Positions 1 through 9,496 of a DNA stretch of 42,969 nt are shown in pieces. This DNA comes from Candidatus Omnitrophota bacterium (lineage in GTDB: Bacteria > Omnitrophota > Gorgyraeia > Gygaellales > Profunditerraquicolaceae): assembly GCA_018895075.1 (NCBI GenBank), contig JAHIOW010000027.1:1-42969 (forward strand), in the 5' to 3' direction. Position numbers and translations under genes: made by a program. The notes below the pieces were generated by a model. It searched no databases. It had not been told where the DNA came from and worked only from the letters and a program-made list of their open reading frames with translations. Position 1 is the stretch's first letter; the number at the start of each line of letters is the position of its first letter.

Positions 1-167
1 CGTTTTATCTTTTATTTCGTTATCTACCAATATGTTAGCATAAATATGAGAAAGAACAAGCATTTTTTCCGACGGGAGAATAAATCTCTCCGACGAGAAA
101 ATAGAGAAAATTTAGTCAGAGTTTTTCAGAGCTCTCTTTTATTATTTTTAATATTAAATAGGAAGAT

Positions 168-905
168 TTAATTAGTAAACTCGATCTTGCCCCAAGAAAT
201 AAAATTGTTTTCAATTATAATAATCGCGCCTAAGACGCCCTTTATGGATTTAGCGAAATTTATTGACTTCTCTAAATCTTTCCGGGACCTTACTTGGTTA
301 GCCGATGCAGTAGCAACAGCATCAGCTAAAGACGCGTCCTTAGATAAAATTACAACAGCATCTGCTAATCCAAAGCTTAATGAATGCCCTACGCTACCCG
401 AAGATGTACATATCCCTATGGGCGTATCTTCCGGTTTTATTTTTAAACTGAGCTTCTTAAATAGCTTTGACCTGCCGGCATAGATTGCGATCTTGCGGGG
501 TTTTCGCGTCTTCAGATATATATCGCCGCCATTCTCGATAATTATCTCTCTATAGCCTTTCTTAACCAAAGCCCTACCTAGAAATTGCGCAATAGCGCCA
601 GCTACTGAGGCCATCGGGCCAACACCGGCTCTCTTTGCAGCCTGGGCCATATTTTTTACAATTAGCGGTGCATTAAATCCTACCTGAATAGGCCTTAGCG
701 TAGTTAAAAATTTTCTATCTTTGGAAATATAACTTTCAATCTCCCGGCGGTATGAACGTATCCTCCCCTGAACGAAATCTTTGTTTATTGTTCTATCTGT
801 AAGAATTTGCAAATCCGTTTCTTTCTCAACAACGTGCGCCAGAAACAAATCCTTTGACTTCACCCACTCCCGATAAAACCGCCTCTGATATTTATTAGTT
901 TTCAT
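168..905 (-). CDS. UPF0280 / ApbE-like family protein
   Basis: ORF 245 aa; motifs GPMASVAGAIAQFLG, IIENGGDIYL, GICTSSGSVGHSLSFGLADAVVILSKDASLADAVATA typical of UPF0280. Confidence 0.8.
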   Translation of the reverse strand: MKTNKYQRRFYREWVKSKDLFLAHVVEKETDLQILTDRTINKDFVQGRIRSYRREIESYISKDRKFLTTLRPIQVGFNAPLIVKNMAQAAKRAGVGPMASVAGAIAQFLGRALVKKGYREIIIENGGDIYLKTRKPRKIAIYAGRSKLFKKLSLKIKPEDTPIGICTSSGSVGHSLSFGLADAVVILSKDASLADAVATASANQVRSRKDLEKSINFAKSIKGVLGAIIIIENNFISWGKIEFTN

Positions 906-1922
906 TTAACATATTCTCGGCAAGGGATCGCTGGTTAACATGTCTATAATACGCTGCGTGCCTAAAATAGTATTTATTATTACCTCGGCCCTGGGTTGCC
1001 TTACCACAGTACCGATAACCTGCGCATTTCGTCCTTGCGGATGTTTTCTTAATAAACTTAAAATTTTTCTTACGCCATCTGGCCTGACCGCTAATATTGC
1101 CCTTCCTTCATTAGCAATATATAGAGGGTCTATGCCTAATAATTCGCAAGCTGTCTTTACTTTTATAGATACAGGAATATTGCTCTCCTCAATGATAATG
1201 CCCAGCCGCAGGGACTCGGCAATTTCATTTAAAGTAGTAGCAACTCCGCCCCTTGTGGGATCACGCATAAATTTGATGGAATCTGTTTTTTTAAGTATGG
1301 GGATTATCAAATTATTTAAAGCGGCGCAGTCGCTTTTTATATTCAGCCCCAGGTCCAATTCTTTTCTTTTGGTAAGCACTGCTAAGCCATGCTGGGCAAT
1401 ATTTCCGGTGACGATAATCTTATCACCTGGTTCGATATTCCTTATAGATAATTTTCTATTCTTTATGATTCTGCCAATACCGGAGGTATTAATAAAAATC
1501 TTGTCGCAAGCGCCTTTCTCCACTACTTTGATATCCCCTGTAACAAAATATACGCCGCTTCTTTTGGCAGTTATAGCAATAGAATCAATAATCCATTCTA
1601 ATATATTATAATCAAGCCCCTCTTCTATAATCAGTGCCAGAGATAGATATTCCGGTAGAGCGCCCAGCATGACCAAATCATTTATTGTTCCACAGACCGC
1701 AAGTTTTCCTATATTGCCACCGCTAAATTCTAAAGGACTTACTACAAAAGAATCAGTAGTAAAGGCGAGCCTGTCTTTATAATTTATGAAGGCGCTATCA
1801 GAAAGCTCTTTTAATATAGGATTATTTAGCCTCTTAAGTAAGAGACCCTTAATCAGGCTATGCGTCAATCTTCCGCCGCTTCCATGTCCGAGCAATATTT
1901 TTTCTGTCTTTAATTTGCCCAT
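906..1922 (-). CDS. hypE: Hydrogenase maturation protein HypE (carbamoyl dehydratase)
   Basis: ORF 338 aa; ILLGHGSGGRLTHSLI N-terminus, PTRGGVATTLNEIA, C-terminal PRIC motif. Confidence 0.95.
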   Translation of the reverse strand: MGKLKTEKILLGHGSGGRLTHSLIKGLLLKRLNNPILKELSDSAFINYKDRLAFTTDSFVVSPLEFSGGNIGKLAVCGTINDLVMLGALPEYLSLALIIEEGLDYNILEWIIDSIAITAKRSGVYFVTGDIKVVEKGACDKIFINTSGIGRIIKNRKLSIRNIEPGDKIIVTGNIAQHGLAVLTKRKELDLGLNIKSDCAALNNLIIPILKKTDSIKFMRDPTRGGVATTLNEIAESLRLGIIIEESNIPVSIKVKTACELLGIDPLYIANEGRAILAVRPDGVRKILSLLRKHPQGRNAQVIGTVVRQPRAEVIINTILGTQRIIDMLTSDPLPRIC

Positions 1923-2890
1923 TAATTTCCCGTGTCCTCCTTCTTTTTGAACAAATCCAAAAACCTGTCTTCGTATTCTTTATATACATTCCATTTGTCC
2001 AATTCATTTTTTAACTCATTGGCCTTTGAGGTATCTCCATTTACATGGCGAAAGAGTTCTTCAATTTTTTCCTTCACAGAAACAGGCAGTTTGGTAAGTT
2101 GGCTTAGAGATTTTTTTATCTTTTCTATCTCTTCATCGCTAATAGGCGCAGAGGGTTGAGAATCTATCTTCAGGTAATCCAAGAGCTTGTTGATCTCATT
2201 TTCCATAACATGCGCCTGTTCCATAAGACTAGAAAAATCTATTTGTATATTCAATATCCTGCTTAAGGCATCTAAGACGATATAAGATGCCTTGGGATTT
2301 GCAATCTGAACAGTATAAAAGGGTATCTCGCCAAGAAGACAAAACCCTTCAAACCCTTGTCTTTTGGCTATACCTAAGAATAAACCATTCATACCGCTAA
2401 TTTGGCCCTGCGATAAAAGAGAGAAATTATATTTCTTTAAAAGATTATTAATCTTTTCTGAGGTAGAGGTAAACCATACATTAGGGATTTGAGTGTGGTC
2501 TATGGGTTGCGGCATAGCCGCAAAATTGATTATCATTTTTACCTTGAAAATCTTTGCCATATGAATAATCCTGCTACAGTAATCCTCTGCCTTACTCAAA
2601 TCTGGCTGGGCCTGGCTGATAAATATAATTAGATCGTTTTTACCGGATGGGTTCTTCCAATAATAGAATTTACTAAAGGGGGGATTAGGCACATTTAATA
2701 TGCCTTCTTGAATCACGCTCCCGGTTGAATAGAAAAAGTCTGCAGGCGGAATCTGGGCAAATTCCTCGGCTTTTAGTTTGTCTACTAGATATGTTGCCGC
2801 TTTAAATGCCACCTCACCCATCCCTGGCCAGACACAGATAAGATAAGGATTTTTTAGTCTGGGCTTTTTATAAATCTTGATCTCTTCCAT
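1922..2890 (-). CDS. PAC2 (proteasome assembly chaperone-like) family protein
   Basis: ORF 322 aa; PYLICVWPGMGEVAFKAATYLVDKL, GEIPFYTVQIANPKAS motifs. Confidence 0.75.
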   Translation of the reverse strand: MEEIKIYKKPRLKNPYLICVWPGMGEVAFKAATYLVDKLKAEEFAQIPPADFFYSTGSVIQEGILNVPNPPFSKFYYWKNPSGKNDLIIFISQAQPDLSKAEDYCSRIIHMAKIFKVKMIINFAAMPQPIDHTQIPNVWFTSTSEKINNLLKKYNFSLLSQGQISGMNGLFLGIAKRQGFEGFCLLGEIPFYTVQIANPKASYIVLDALSRILNIQIDFSSLMEQAHVMENEINKLLDYLKIDSQPSAPISDEEIEKIKKSLSQLTKLPVSVKEKIEELFRHVNGDTSKANELKNELDKWNVYKEYEDRFLDLFKKKEDTGN

Positions 2891-2900
2891 ATGTCACCTC

Positions 2901-4061
2901 TTAATAAAATCTATAATTTTTTAAAAATTCTTCTAAGACACAGGCGCCTTTATATAAGTTGTCTATCCTGGCATATTCATTAGCAATATGGGCGCATCCT
3001 TTTGAACCAAAGCCCGTAGCAATCGCGGGGATATTTTTACCTTGAAAGAATGTTATGGTGGTTGCGCCTTCAGAACCTCTTATAGCTGGCTTTACGTTTA
3101 TTTTTCTCATGGCGTTTGTTAGATAGCTTATCAAGGGATGATTTTTATTGATGCAGTAAGGTTTTTGCATCCCTTCTATCTCTATCTTTGCCGCATTTTG
3201 CGGCATCCCGCTTTTGCGGGAGAATCTTTTAATATGTTTTTGAATTACGCCTTTTATTTCTTTTAAAATTTTTCTTGCTGACATACCTGGTAAAAATCTA
3301 AAATCTAATTCAAATTCACACCAGTCTGCTACCACATTAACCTTATCTCCGCCTTTTATGGTTCCGATATTTAGTGTAGGGGCCTTAAGATATTTATTTT
3401 TTGTATAAGTAAATTTATAGGCCTTTAGTTCCTGGAGTATACCTAAGGCAATATCTATGGCATTTATGCCTTGCCAGGGATAAGCACCGTGTGCCCTCCT
3501 GCCTTGTATCTTGACCTTAAGATGCAGGAGCCCTTTCTGGGTAATAATTATACCGAAATCATCAGAGTCTAAGACCACTGCCGCCTCAGGGGTTATTATA
3601 CCTTTATCCAATAAAGGAACCAGGCCTAAACTAGAGCCGGCCTCTTCATCAGCAGTGGCTGCAAAAACTAAAGTATAATCCAAAATAATCTTATTTTCAA
3701 TCAGGCTGTTTATTGCCTCCAAGCCACAGGCAAGATTCCCTTTACAATCAGTGGCGCCTAATCCGTAAATTTTACCCTGGGATATCTTGCCTAAAAATGG
3801 CCGGATACGCCAATTTTGCCCAGCAGGTATAGTATCCAAGTGAGGCGTGATAAACAGAGAATGTTTCTTATCTCTTCCCTCTATAGTGGCTACTACATTG
3901 CAACGCCTTCTTTTAAACTCATAAATTTTTGTTTTTATTCCTAATCCTCTAAGATAATCCTGCACAAAATGGGCAATCCGGGATTCATCGCCGGGTGGAT
4001 TTTGTGAATCTATACGGATTAATTTCTGGACAAGTTTTATCAGCCGTATTCTATTTATCAT
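2901..4061 (-). CDS. M20 family metallopeptidase (ArgE/DapE-like)
   Basis: ORF 386 aa; TPHLDTIP, GATDCKGN, AATADEEAGSS metal-ligand motifs. Confidence 0.9.
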   Translation of the reverse strand: MINRIRLIKLVQKLIRIDSQNPPGDESRIAHFVQDYLRGLGIKTKIYEFKRRRCNVVATIEGRDKKHSLFITPHLDTIPAGQNWRIRPFLGKISQGKIYGLGATDCKGNLACGLEAINSLIENKIILDYTLVFAATADEEAGSSLGLVPLLDKGIITPEAAVVLDSDDFGIIITQKGLLHLKVKIQGRRAHGAYPWQGINAIDIALGILQELKAYKFTYTKNKYLKAPTLNIGTIKGGDKVNVVADWCEFELDFRFLPGMSARKILKEIKGVIQKHIKRFSRKSGMPQNAAKIEIEGMQKPYCINKNHPLISYLTNAMRKINVKPAIRGSEGATTITFFQGKNIPAIATGFGSKGCAHIANEYARIDNLYKGACVLEEFLKNYRFY

Positions 4062-4069
4062 GACTAATC

Positions 4070-6937
4070 TTAAAAATTATGGCTTACGCCAAACCAAACC
4101 TGCGGGTCTTTTTTGGGCTCATTGAGGGCCTGGGCAACATCTAATCTTAAGATAAATTTTTCTAAAAATGAACCCAGGGTAAGATGAAGGCGCAAGCCCA
4201 ATCCCAGATCCTTTTTGAAACTACGGTCATTAAAACTCCTAAACCAGGCCTTACCCGCATCAAAGAAGCCTACGCCCTGAATTTTATCTATTGAGACAAG
4301 GTTATCTAAAAATCTTAAATCCAAATTATTTAATATATCCTGGCGATATTCTATATTGAACATAACTGCCTGTGAGCCATTAATAGTTTTGTATCCGTAA
4401 CCCCTGATGCCCTTTTCACCGCCCAGCTGAAATAAGCCTTTATCTGCCGGAAATCCTAAGCCAAACTTCATCCTCGTTGCCAATTTTTGTTTAGGCGTAA
4501 GCTTTAGATAACGCGTTAATTCTGGGCTAAAACGCCAGAAATAATTCTGACCTCCTAAAACATGTTCTGCATTTTCAAGCGTAGAGATAAACTTCCAGCC
4601 ATAAGCAGGATCGGGATATGTGCCGTAACGGCCAAATTTTAAATTTATCCCAAAAATAGATTCCTCCTCTTGCCGGTAGGCAAGATTCCTGACGTCCTCA
4701 AGGCCGCCTAAGGTCAAGGCACTCTTGAAATCTCTGTCACGGATAAAATAAACAGTGATGTGGTCATTCTCATCAAGCAGGCCATAACTTACCGGCCAGA
4801 GGTCTCTACGCAGGTATAATTTAACTCCATCCTGGTCATTTCTACTGTGTAGATCATTGTAATCAAACGCCTCAATTCCCCATTTTAACAATTTTCCTGA
4901 TAGATGCTGCTGCTGAAAGCCAAATGTATTTTTGATTCTTTCTTCGTTGAAATTATAAGTATGGGAAATATAGAGTAAATTATCCTGGGGTTTCTGTAAC
5001 GACAATTTTACGCCAAAATCAGAACCGTCTGCTTGCGGGCCAAATACAAAACTATAAGCATCATCCTCTAGGAATACCGGAATCTCGTATAGAGGATAAT
5101 ACAGAATAACCGGCCTAAAATCTACCTGGCGCCTCCAATGATTATTTGTCCTATCTAGCTCAAGGATGCGTTTTTGGGGATCAAGCCGGGCGGATTTTAT
5201 TTTCTTAGAGTTATCAATTAAAAACTCTTTACTTTTTTCTGCGCCATTCCAAAGGTAATTTAACTGGCTGCCATCTTCTAATTCCACTTCCAATTCCACC
5301 GGCATAGGAATATCGCCGATATTTTCTACAACTATTTTATTTTGATAAACGCCTTTTATGGCATAGTCGCAAATCTTGGTGGTTTTCAGCCAATCATCAA
5401 AAAACCAATTTAAATCTGTCTTTGCCTCTTGGCTGGCTATTTTCTCTAAATCTGCAACAAAGATATTTTTAAATTTAAATTCATTAAAATACCTTTGCGT
5501 CAACCTCTTAAAGGCATCCTCGCCCATAACGTAGTTTAACATGTCCACAATCTTAGAACCCTTGCCATAAGTAATAGAAAAGATAGAACTGGGTTCTTTA
5601 AAGCTGGAGAGTGCCCCTAATACAGGCCGGTCAATGCCGTTTTTGGCTACGAAGCTATAGCGGTCTAATTGGGCACGGACAAAAGAAAAATTAGGGATTA
5701 ACCATTGCAATGCCCTAGGCAAAACCATGACCCCAACATCCTGTCCATATTTAGTCTCTAGGTATTTTAACAACCAGTAGGAATTAAACCCTTCATCAAG
5801 AAACATCTCTTTATATTCATCAGAACCCACAATATTATAGAACCACTGATGGCCTGTTTCATGTGAAATGAGAAAATCAAAATAGCGATGAAGGAAACCC
5901 GGTAGTTTATAGGCGCGCGTATCAATAAATACCAGACACGAAGATTGCATTCCGCCAAACCCTAAGTAACTGGGGACAATACTAAATTCGGGATACGGAT
6001 ATTCAACAAAATGTTGACTATAGAATTTCATTAGCCCTTGAGCATGCCGAGCAGCCTCCTGTGCTCTTTGTTCGTCGCCACTCAGATAATAAGATTTAAT
6101 TTTGGTTTTACCGTCATCTACCGCATAAACCAATAAACTTTTAGACACGCTTAGGCTAAAATCCCTCACCGGTAATACGGTCTCTAAACTTAAAGTCTTG
6201 GTTCCGTCAGGGTTGAGGGTTTCTTCTTTTAAAGAGCCGCTTGAGGCAACCTTTTCGTTTTGATCAACAGTAAACTTAACTTTATAGTAAGAGGCATCGC
6301 TAATATATGGCTGATGATAAATGTAAAATGGATAATTATGCCAACTGTTTTTATCAAAAACGGATAATATCGGATACCAGCGCGCCAGTGTAATAATATC
6401 TTTGTGCCAACCGAATCTGCCGTAAGCATGAGGTATATCTAATTGGAAATCTATATCAATCTCACAAGACTCTCCTGGGCTAAGGGCAGAATCCAGATTT
6501 ACCTTAAGGATGGTCTGGTCTTCTCCTTCAATCATATAAACCAGCGGCCCTTTAGAGTAAGAAATATGCCTTATTTTTAAATCCCCGCCTTGGAACCCTC
6601 CAGGAAAAAGATCTATTTTAAAATAAGCTGCATACCGATAAAGAAGCCTGATTTCTTTATCGGTATATCTGCGGTGGGGATAGATGTGGAAATAGATTTC
6701 GTTTAATTCCTGATTAGAATTATTAGTGAATTTTACTTTTTGTTCGGCGCTTATCTTATGATTATTAGTATCGAGGTGTGCATTGATTTCGTATCGGGGC
6801 GGCTCTGAAGCAAAGCTAAGGCAAAAGGAAAAAGTAAAAAGGCAAAAGTACAAGGTAAAACTAAAAAGTTTTAAATTTTTAGTTGTGGTTTTGCGTTTTA
6901 CGTTTTTACTTTTGAGTTTAAGGGGCAGATATCGCAT
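4070..6937 (-). CDS. M1-family metallopeptidase with C-terminal Omp85/BamA-like beta-barrel
   Basis: ORF 955 aa; signal peptide; HETGHQWF + downstream LDEGFNSYW (gluzincin); C-terminal LGGEKGIRGYGY (Omp85 RGY-type motif), final GVSHNF. Confidence 0.85.
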   Translation of the reverse strand: MRYLPLKLKSKNVKRKTTTKNLKLFSFTLYFCLFTFSFCLSFASEPPRYEINAHLDTNNHKISAEQKVKFTNNSNQELNEIYFHIYPHRRYTDKEIRLLYRYAAYFKIDLFPGGFQGGDLKIRHISYSKGPLVYMIEGEDQTILKVNLDSALSPGESCEIDIDFQLDIPHAYGRFGWHKDIITLARWYPILSVFDKNSWHNYPFYIYHQPYISDASYYKVKFTVDQNEKVASSGSLKEETLNPDGTKTLSLETVLPVRDFSLSVSKSLLVYAVDDGKTKIKSYYLSGDEQRAQEAARHAQGLMKFYSQHFVEYPYPEFSIVPSYLGFGGMQSSCLVFIDTRAYKLPGFLHRYFDFLISHETGHQWFYNIVGSDEYKEMFLDEGFNSYWLLKYLETKYGQDVGVMVLPRALQWLIPNFSFVRAQLDRYSFVAKNGIDRPVLGALSSFKEPSSIFSITYGKGSKIVDMLNYVMGEDAFKRLTQRYFNEFKFKNIFVADLEKIASQEAKTDLNWFFDDWLKTTKICDYAIKGVYQNKIVVENIGDIPMPVELEVELEDGSQLNYLWNGAEKSKEFLIDNSKKIKSARLDPQKRILELDRTNNHWRRQVDFRPVILYYPLYEIPVFLEDDAYSFVFGPQADGSDFGVKLSLQKPQDNLLYISHTYNFNEERIKNTFGFQQQHLSGKLLKWGIEAFDYNDLHSRNDQDGVKLYLRRDLWPVSYGLLDENDHITVYFIRDRDFKSALTLGGLEDVRNLAYRQEEESIFGINLKFGRYGTYPDPAYGWKFISTLENAEHVLGGQNYFWRFSPELTRYLKLTPKQKLATRMKFGLGFPADKGLFQLGGEKGIRGYGYKTINGSQAVMFNIEYRQDILNNLDLRFLDNLVSIDKIQGVGFFDAGKAWFRSFNDRSFKKDLGLGLRLHLTLGSFLEKFILRLDVAQALNEPKKDPQVWFGVSHNF

Positions 6938-7545
6938 TTGGGTTTATTTTTTAAACAGACCTCTTTACCTAACCTTACCAAGAGCGCATGGTATTCATTA
7001 AATAATTTTACATTGGATTTAAGATTTTGCATAAACAAATTTTGTATTTCACCGTAGCTGGCATTTTTTTTAACCAAACGGTGTCTTAAAAGTATCCTTC
7101 TGGTATATGCATCAACTACAAACACCGGTTTTTTTAAGGCATATAGCAATATAGAATCTGCGGTCTCCGGGCCAATACCATTTATAGAAAGTAACTGTAG
7201 GCGTAAATCCCGGGTATTTATTAGAAGAATCTTTTGAATATTCCCCTGGTAAGACTTAAATAAAAAATTCAAAAACGCCTTTAATCTTTGCGCCTTAATA
7301 TTGAAATACCCGGTTGGCTTTATCAGCGTGGACAATCTTTTCTTGGATAGCCTATAGAGTTTACGCTGCTCTAATAATTTGTGCTTTCTTAGATTATTGA
7401 TTGCCTTTTCTACATTAAGCCAGTTTGTATTTTGGGTAAGAATTGCGCCTACAATAACTTCAAACGGGGTATCAGCCGGCCACCAGTGTTGTGGGCCAAA
7501 ATGAGAATATAACTTGCGATAGATTAAATCGAGCTTGCCGCTCAT
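6898..7545 (-). CDS. Endonuclease III / MagIII-like HhH-GPD DNA glycosylase
   Basis: ORF 215 aa; FEVIVGAILTQNTNW, INGIGPETADSILLYA HhH, VVDAYTRRIL; C-terminal CLKNKPKCDIC with three Fe-S-type Cys. Confidence 0.9.
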   Translation of the reverse strand: MSGKLDLIYRKLYSHFGPQHWWPADTPFEVIVGAILTQNTNWLNVEKAINNLRKHKLLEQRKLYRLSKKRLSTLIKPTGYFNIKAQRLKAFLNFLFKSYQGNIQKILLINTRDLRLQLLSINGIGPETADSILLYALKKPVFVVDAYTRRILLRHRLVKKNASYGEIQNLFMQNLKSNVKLFNEYHALLVRLGKEVCLKNKPKCDICPLNSKVKT

Positions 7546-9494
7546 TCCTGAAGTTCTAAAGGATTATAGTCATAATAGGCAAAAAGGGTATAGGTAGTGC
7601 CGGACACAGAACCCGTAAATTTACCCTTAGGCGTCATCCAACCGTGCCCGGTATCTACGGCATCCTGGGTGGCATAAGGAAGGCAACTTTCCCCTTGGCC
7701 TGAAGGCGAAGAACTGGAGATAATCATATTGCTCAACTCTGCTAGATATTCATCGGCTTTATTTTCGTAAGACCTGGCCTTAGCAAGCATGCCTTTTTCA
7801 TGGTAAAAATCTGCCACGATCTTAAAGGCTATAACCATCTGGGCGGTCCATTCCGAAGAAACTACGCCACCTCTTGGGCTATGTCTCTGGGAAGCAAAAT
7901 CAAAGCCTTTGATTTTTATAGTTTGGCCTTCGGGACGAGTATAGAGAACCTCGACTGCGCAGTTCTGTTCGGCAAATTCTATAATCCTATCTGGATTCAT
8001 CCCTAAGTCCTCTAGTTTGTCCGGGCCAATAGCTATAATGGAATAGGCATAGGTATCGGTGGCAATAGTAGAATCTCCCCGGCCGCGTTTAACAGGTATA
8101 TCTAGGCTATCATAAGTATGCTGGACTAACCAGGTTAATACCTTATCGCTTGCCTGCTGATAGACTAATTGGCCAGTAATCTTATACAACATATTAAAAA
8201 ATGCATAGGCATCCAGATTATGCTCTGTGGAATACCAACTTAGATCTGGACCGCCGCAAATACCACCATCTTTATCTTGATCCTGTAAAGAGATTATGCC
8301 TCCAGCAATCTCTTGTGCTAACCGAAGATAGCTATGATCTTGCGTTATTTCGGTATATTGTAATATCGCTATCCCCAGCCAGATATTAGGACCGCTATGT
8401 ATAGCATACTCCGCAGGAGAACCATCGTTAGCAGAGTAGGCATTAAGAAATAATTTATCTATTCTTTTGGCTTTTTTGTCAAAAAAATCCATTATTTTTC
8501 TCGCTCGCTGAAAATCACCAAAATTTGTAAAGGCGCAAGCCACCAGGGCTTGATCGTAAATTAATGCCCACTCAGCAATATCGCTGTCACCCTCAAAACT
8601 TATTACTAGACCTGTGCGTGGACTCTGTTGAACCTTTAACCACTGATACATCTTATCTAAATTTGCCTTTTCAAGATGCACCTTCCTTTTATCCAAGCGT
8701 AGTAATTCTTCGGCCACGCTAGCTTCTTTGCCTTGAACAGCGATTAGCTGTTCTTGTAGAAAGGTTTTCTCCTGAGTTAGTTTCTCAATAAAAACATTAA
8801 GTTCTTCTATTTTTTTAGCTGCCTTAATCTCTTCTAATTTGCTTATATTTCCTAAATCCGCCTTTTCGCCATTAACATTCTGAATCTGGAATTGCAAACC
8901 TTGAATCTTGATTTGTAAGTCCTCCTTTGCTTTGCTTGTTGCTTTTATCTTCTGTTTAGCAATACTGGATTCCTGGAGGATATTAATCAGTTGCGTAACC
9001 AAGGCCTTGTTGCCCTTAATTAGTTTGATATTTAGGTAGGTGTTAATCGCAAAAAATAAACCCAATATAAGGATTATGACCACAACAGACGGGACAAATA
9101 ATTTCTTTGTCCAAGCGTAACGCATAATCGTATTGTTTCCCCGAGGGTCAATATTGTCGTAACTTAAACCAATGAGATATCTATTCGGTTCGCCTATTAT
9201 GTCTTGAACCCAACCAACCTTTGCCAGCGCCGATACCGCATTTTTGGCTAAGGGTATCTCTATACCTAAAGATAATTTTACCTGTTGGGTTTTGATCAGT
9301 TTGGCTAAGTCAGGATTTAAATTATTAATATTCAGGCAAATCCCACCCTTACCTATATTATTAGAAAAACCCTGCAAATAATCGGAAACAATTTGTTTCC
9401 CGTCCAAACTTACCAGCCTAAAACTTACCGGAAATACAGAGTCCAAACGGATATACTTTCGGCGCTCTGGGCCATGTTGATCTTTCTCTTGCAT
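7542..9494 (-). CDS. PilZ domain-TM-coiled coil-alpha/alpha-toroid (glycosidase-like) protein
   Basis: ORF 650 aa; N-terminal ERRKYIRLDS...NNIGKGGICL (PilZ), TM FVPSVVVIILILGLFFAI, long coiled coil, C-terminal helical repeat domain. Confidence 0.7.
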   Translation of the reverse strand: MQEKDQHGPERRKYIRLDSVFPVSFRLVSLDGKQIVSDYLQGFSNNIGKGGICLNINNLNPDLAKLIKTQQVKLSLGIEIPLAKNAVSALAKVGWVQDIIGEPNRYLIGLSYDNIDPRGNNTIMRYAWTKKLFVPSVVVIILILGLFFAINTYLNIKLIKGNKALVTQLINILQESSIAKQKIKATSKAKEDLQIKIQGLQFQIQNVNGEKADLGNISKLEEIKAAKKIEELNVFIEKLTQEKTFLQEQLIAVQGKEASVAEELLRLDKRKVHLEKANLDKMYQWLKVQQSPRTGLVISFEGDSDIAEWALIYDQALVACAFTNFGDFQRARKIMDFFDKKAKRIDKLFLNAYSANDGSPAEYAIHSGPNIWLGIAILQYTEITQDHSYLRLAQEIAGGIISLQDQDKDGGICGGPDLSWYSTEHNLDAYAFFNMLYKITGQLVYQQASDKVLTWLVQHTYDSLDIPVKRGRGDSTIATDTYAYSIIAIGPDKLEDLGMNPDRIIEFAEQNCAVEVLYTRPEGQTIKIKGFDFASQRHSPRGGVVSSEWTAQMVIAFKIVADFYHEKGMLAKARSYENKADEYLAELSNMIISSSSPSGQGESCLPYATQDAVDTGHGWMTPKGKFTGSVSGTTYTLFAYYDYNPLELQE

Positions 9495-9496
9495 AT

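Noticed and set aside
64-110. Small inverted repeat GGGAGA-ATAAA-TCTCTCC flanked by CGACG near the window start
   Set aside because: Short stem without a convincing T-run; too little context at the window edge to call an element or terminator.
295-375. Repeat-like GCAGTAGCAACAGCATCAGC / ACAACAGCATCTGC in the UPF0280 gene
   Set aside because: It encodes the conserved Ala-rich ADAVATASAN / LADAVVIL segments of the family, so coding constraint explains it.
187-483. Plus-strand ORFs throughout (e.g. 187-483, 940-1611, 21635-21886)
   Set aside because: All lie antisense to strongly supported minus-strand genes and show no recognisable motifs.
6822-6923. Possible CRISPR array
   Set aside because: Period is 7 bp with no spacers, and no cas genes are visible anywhere in the window.
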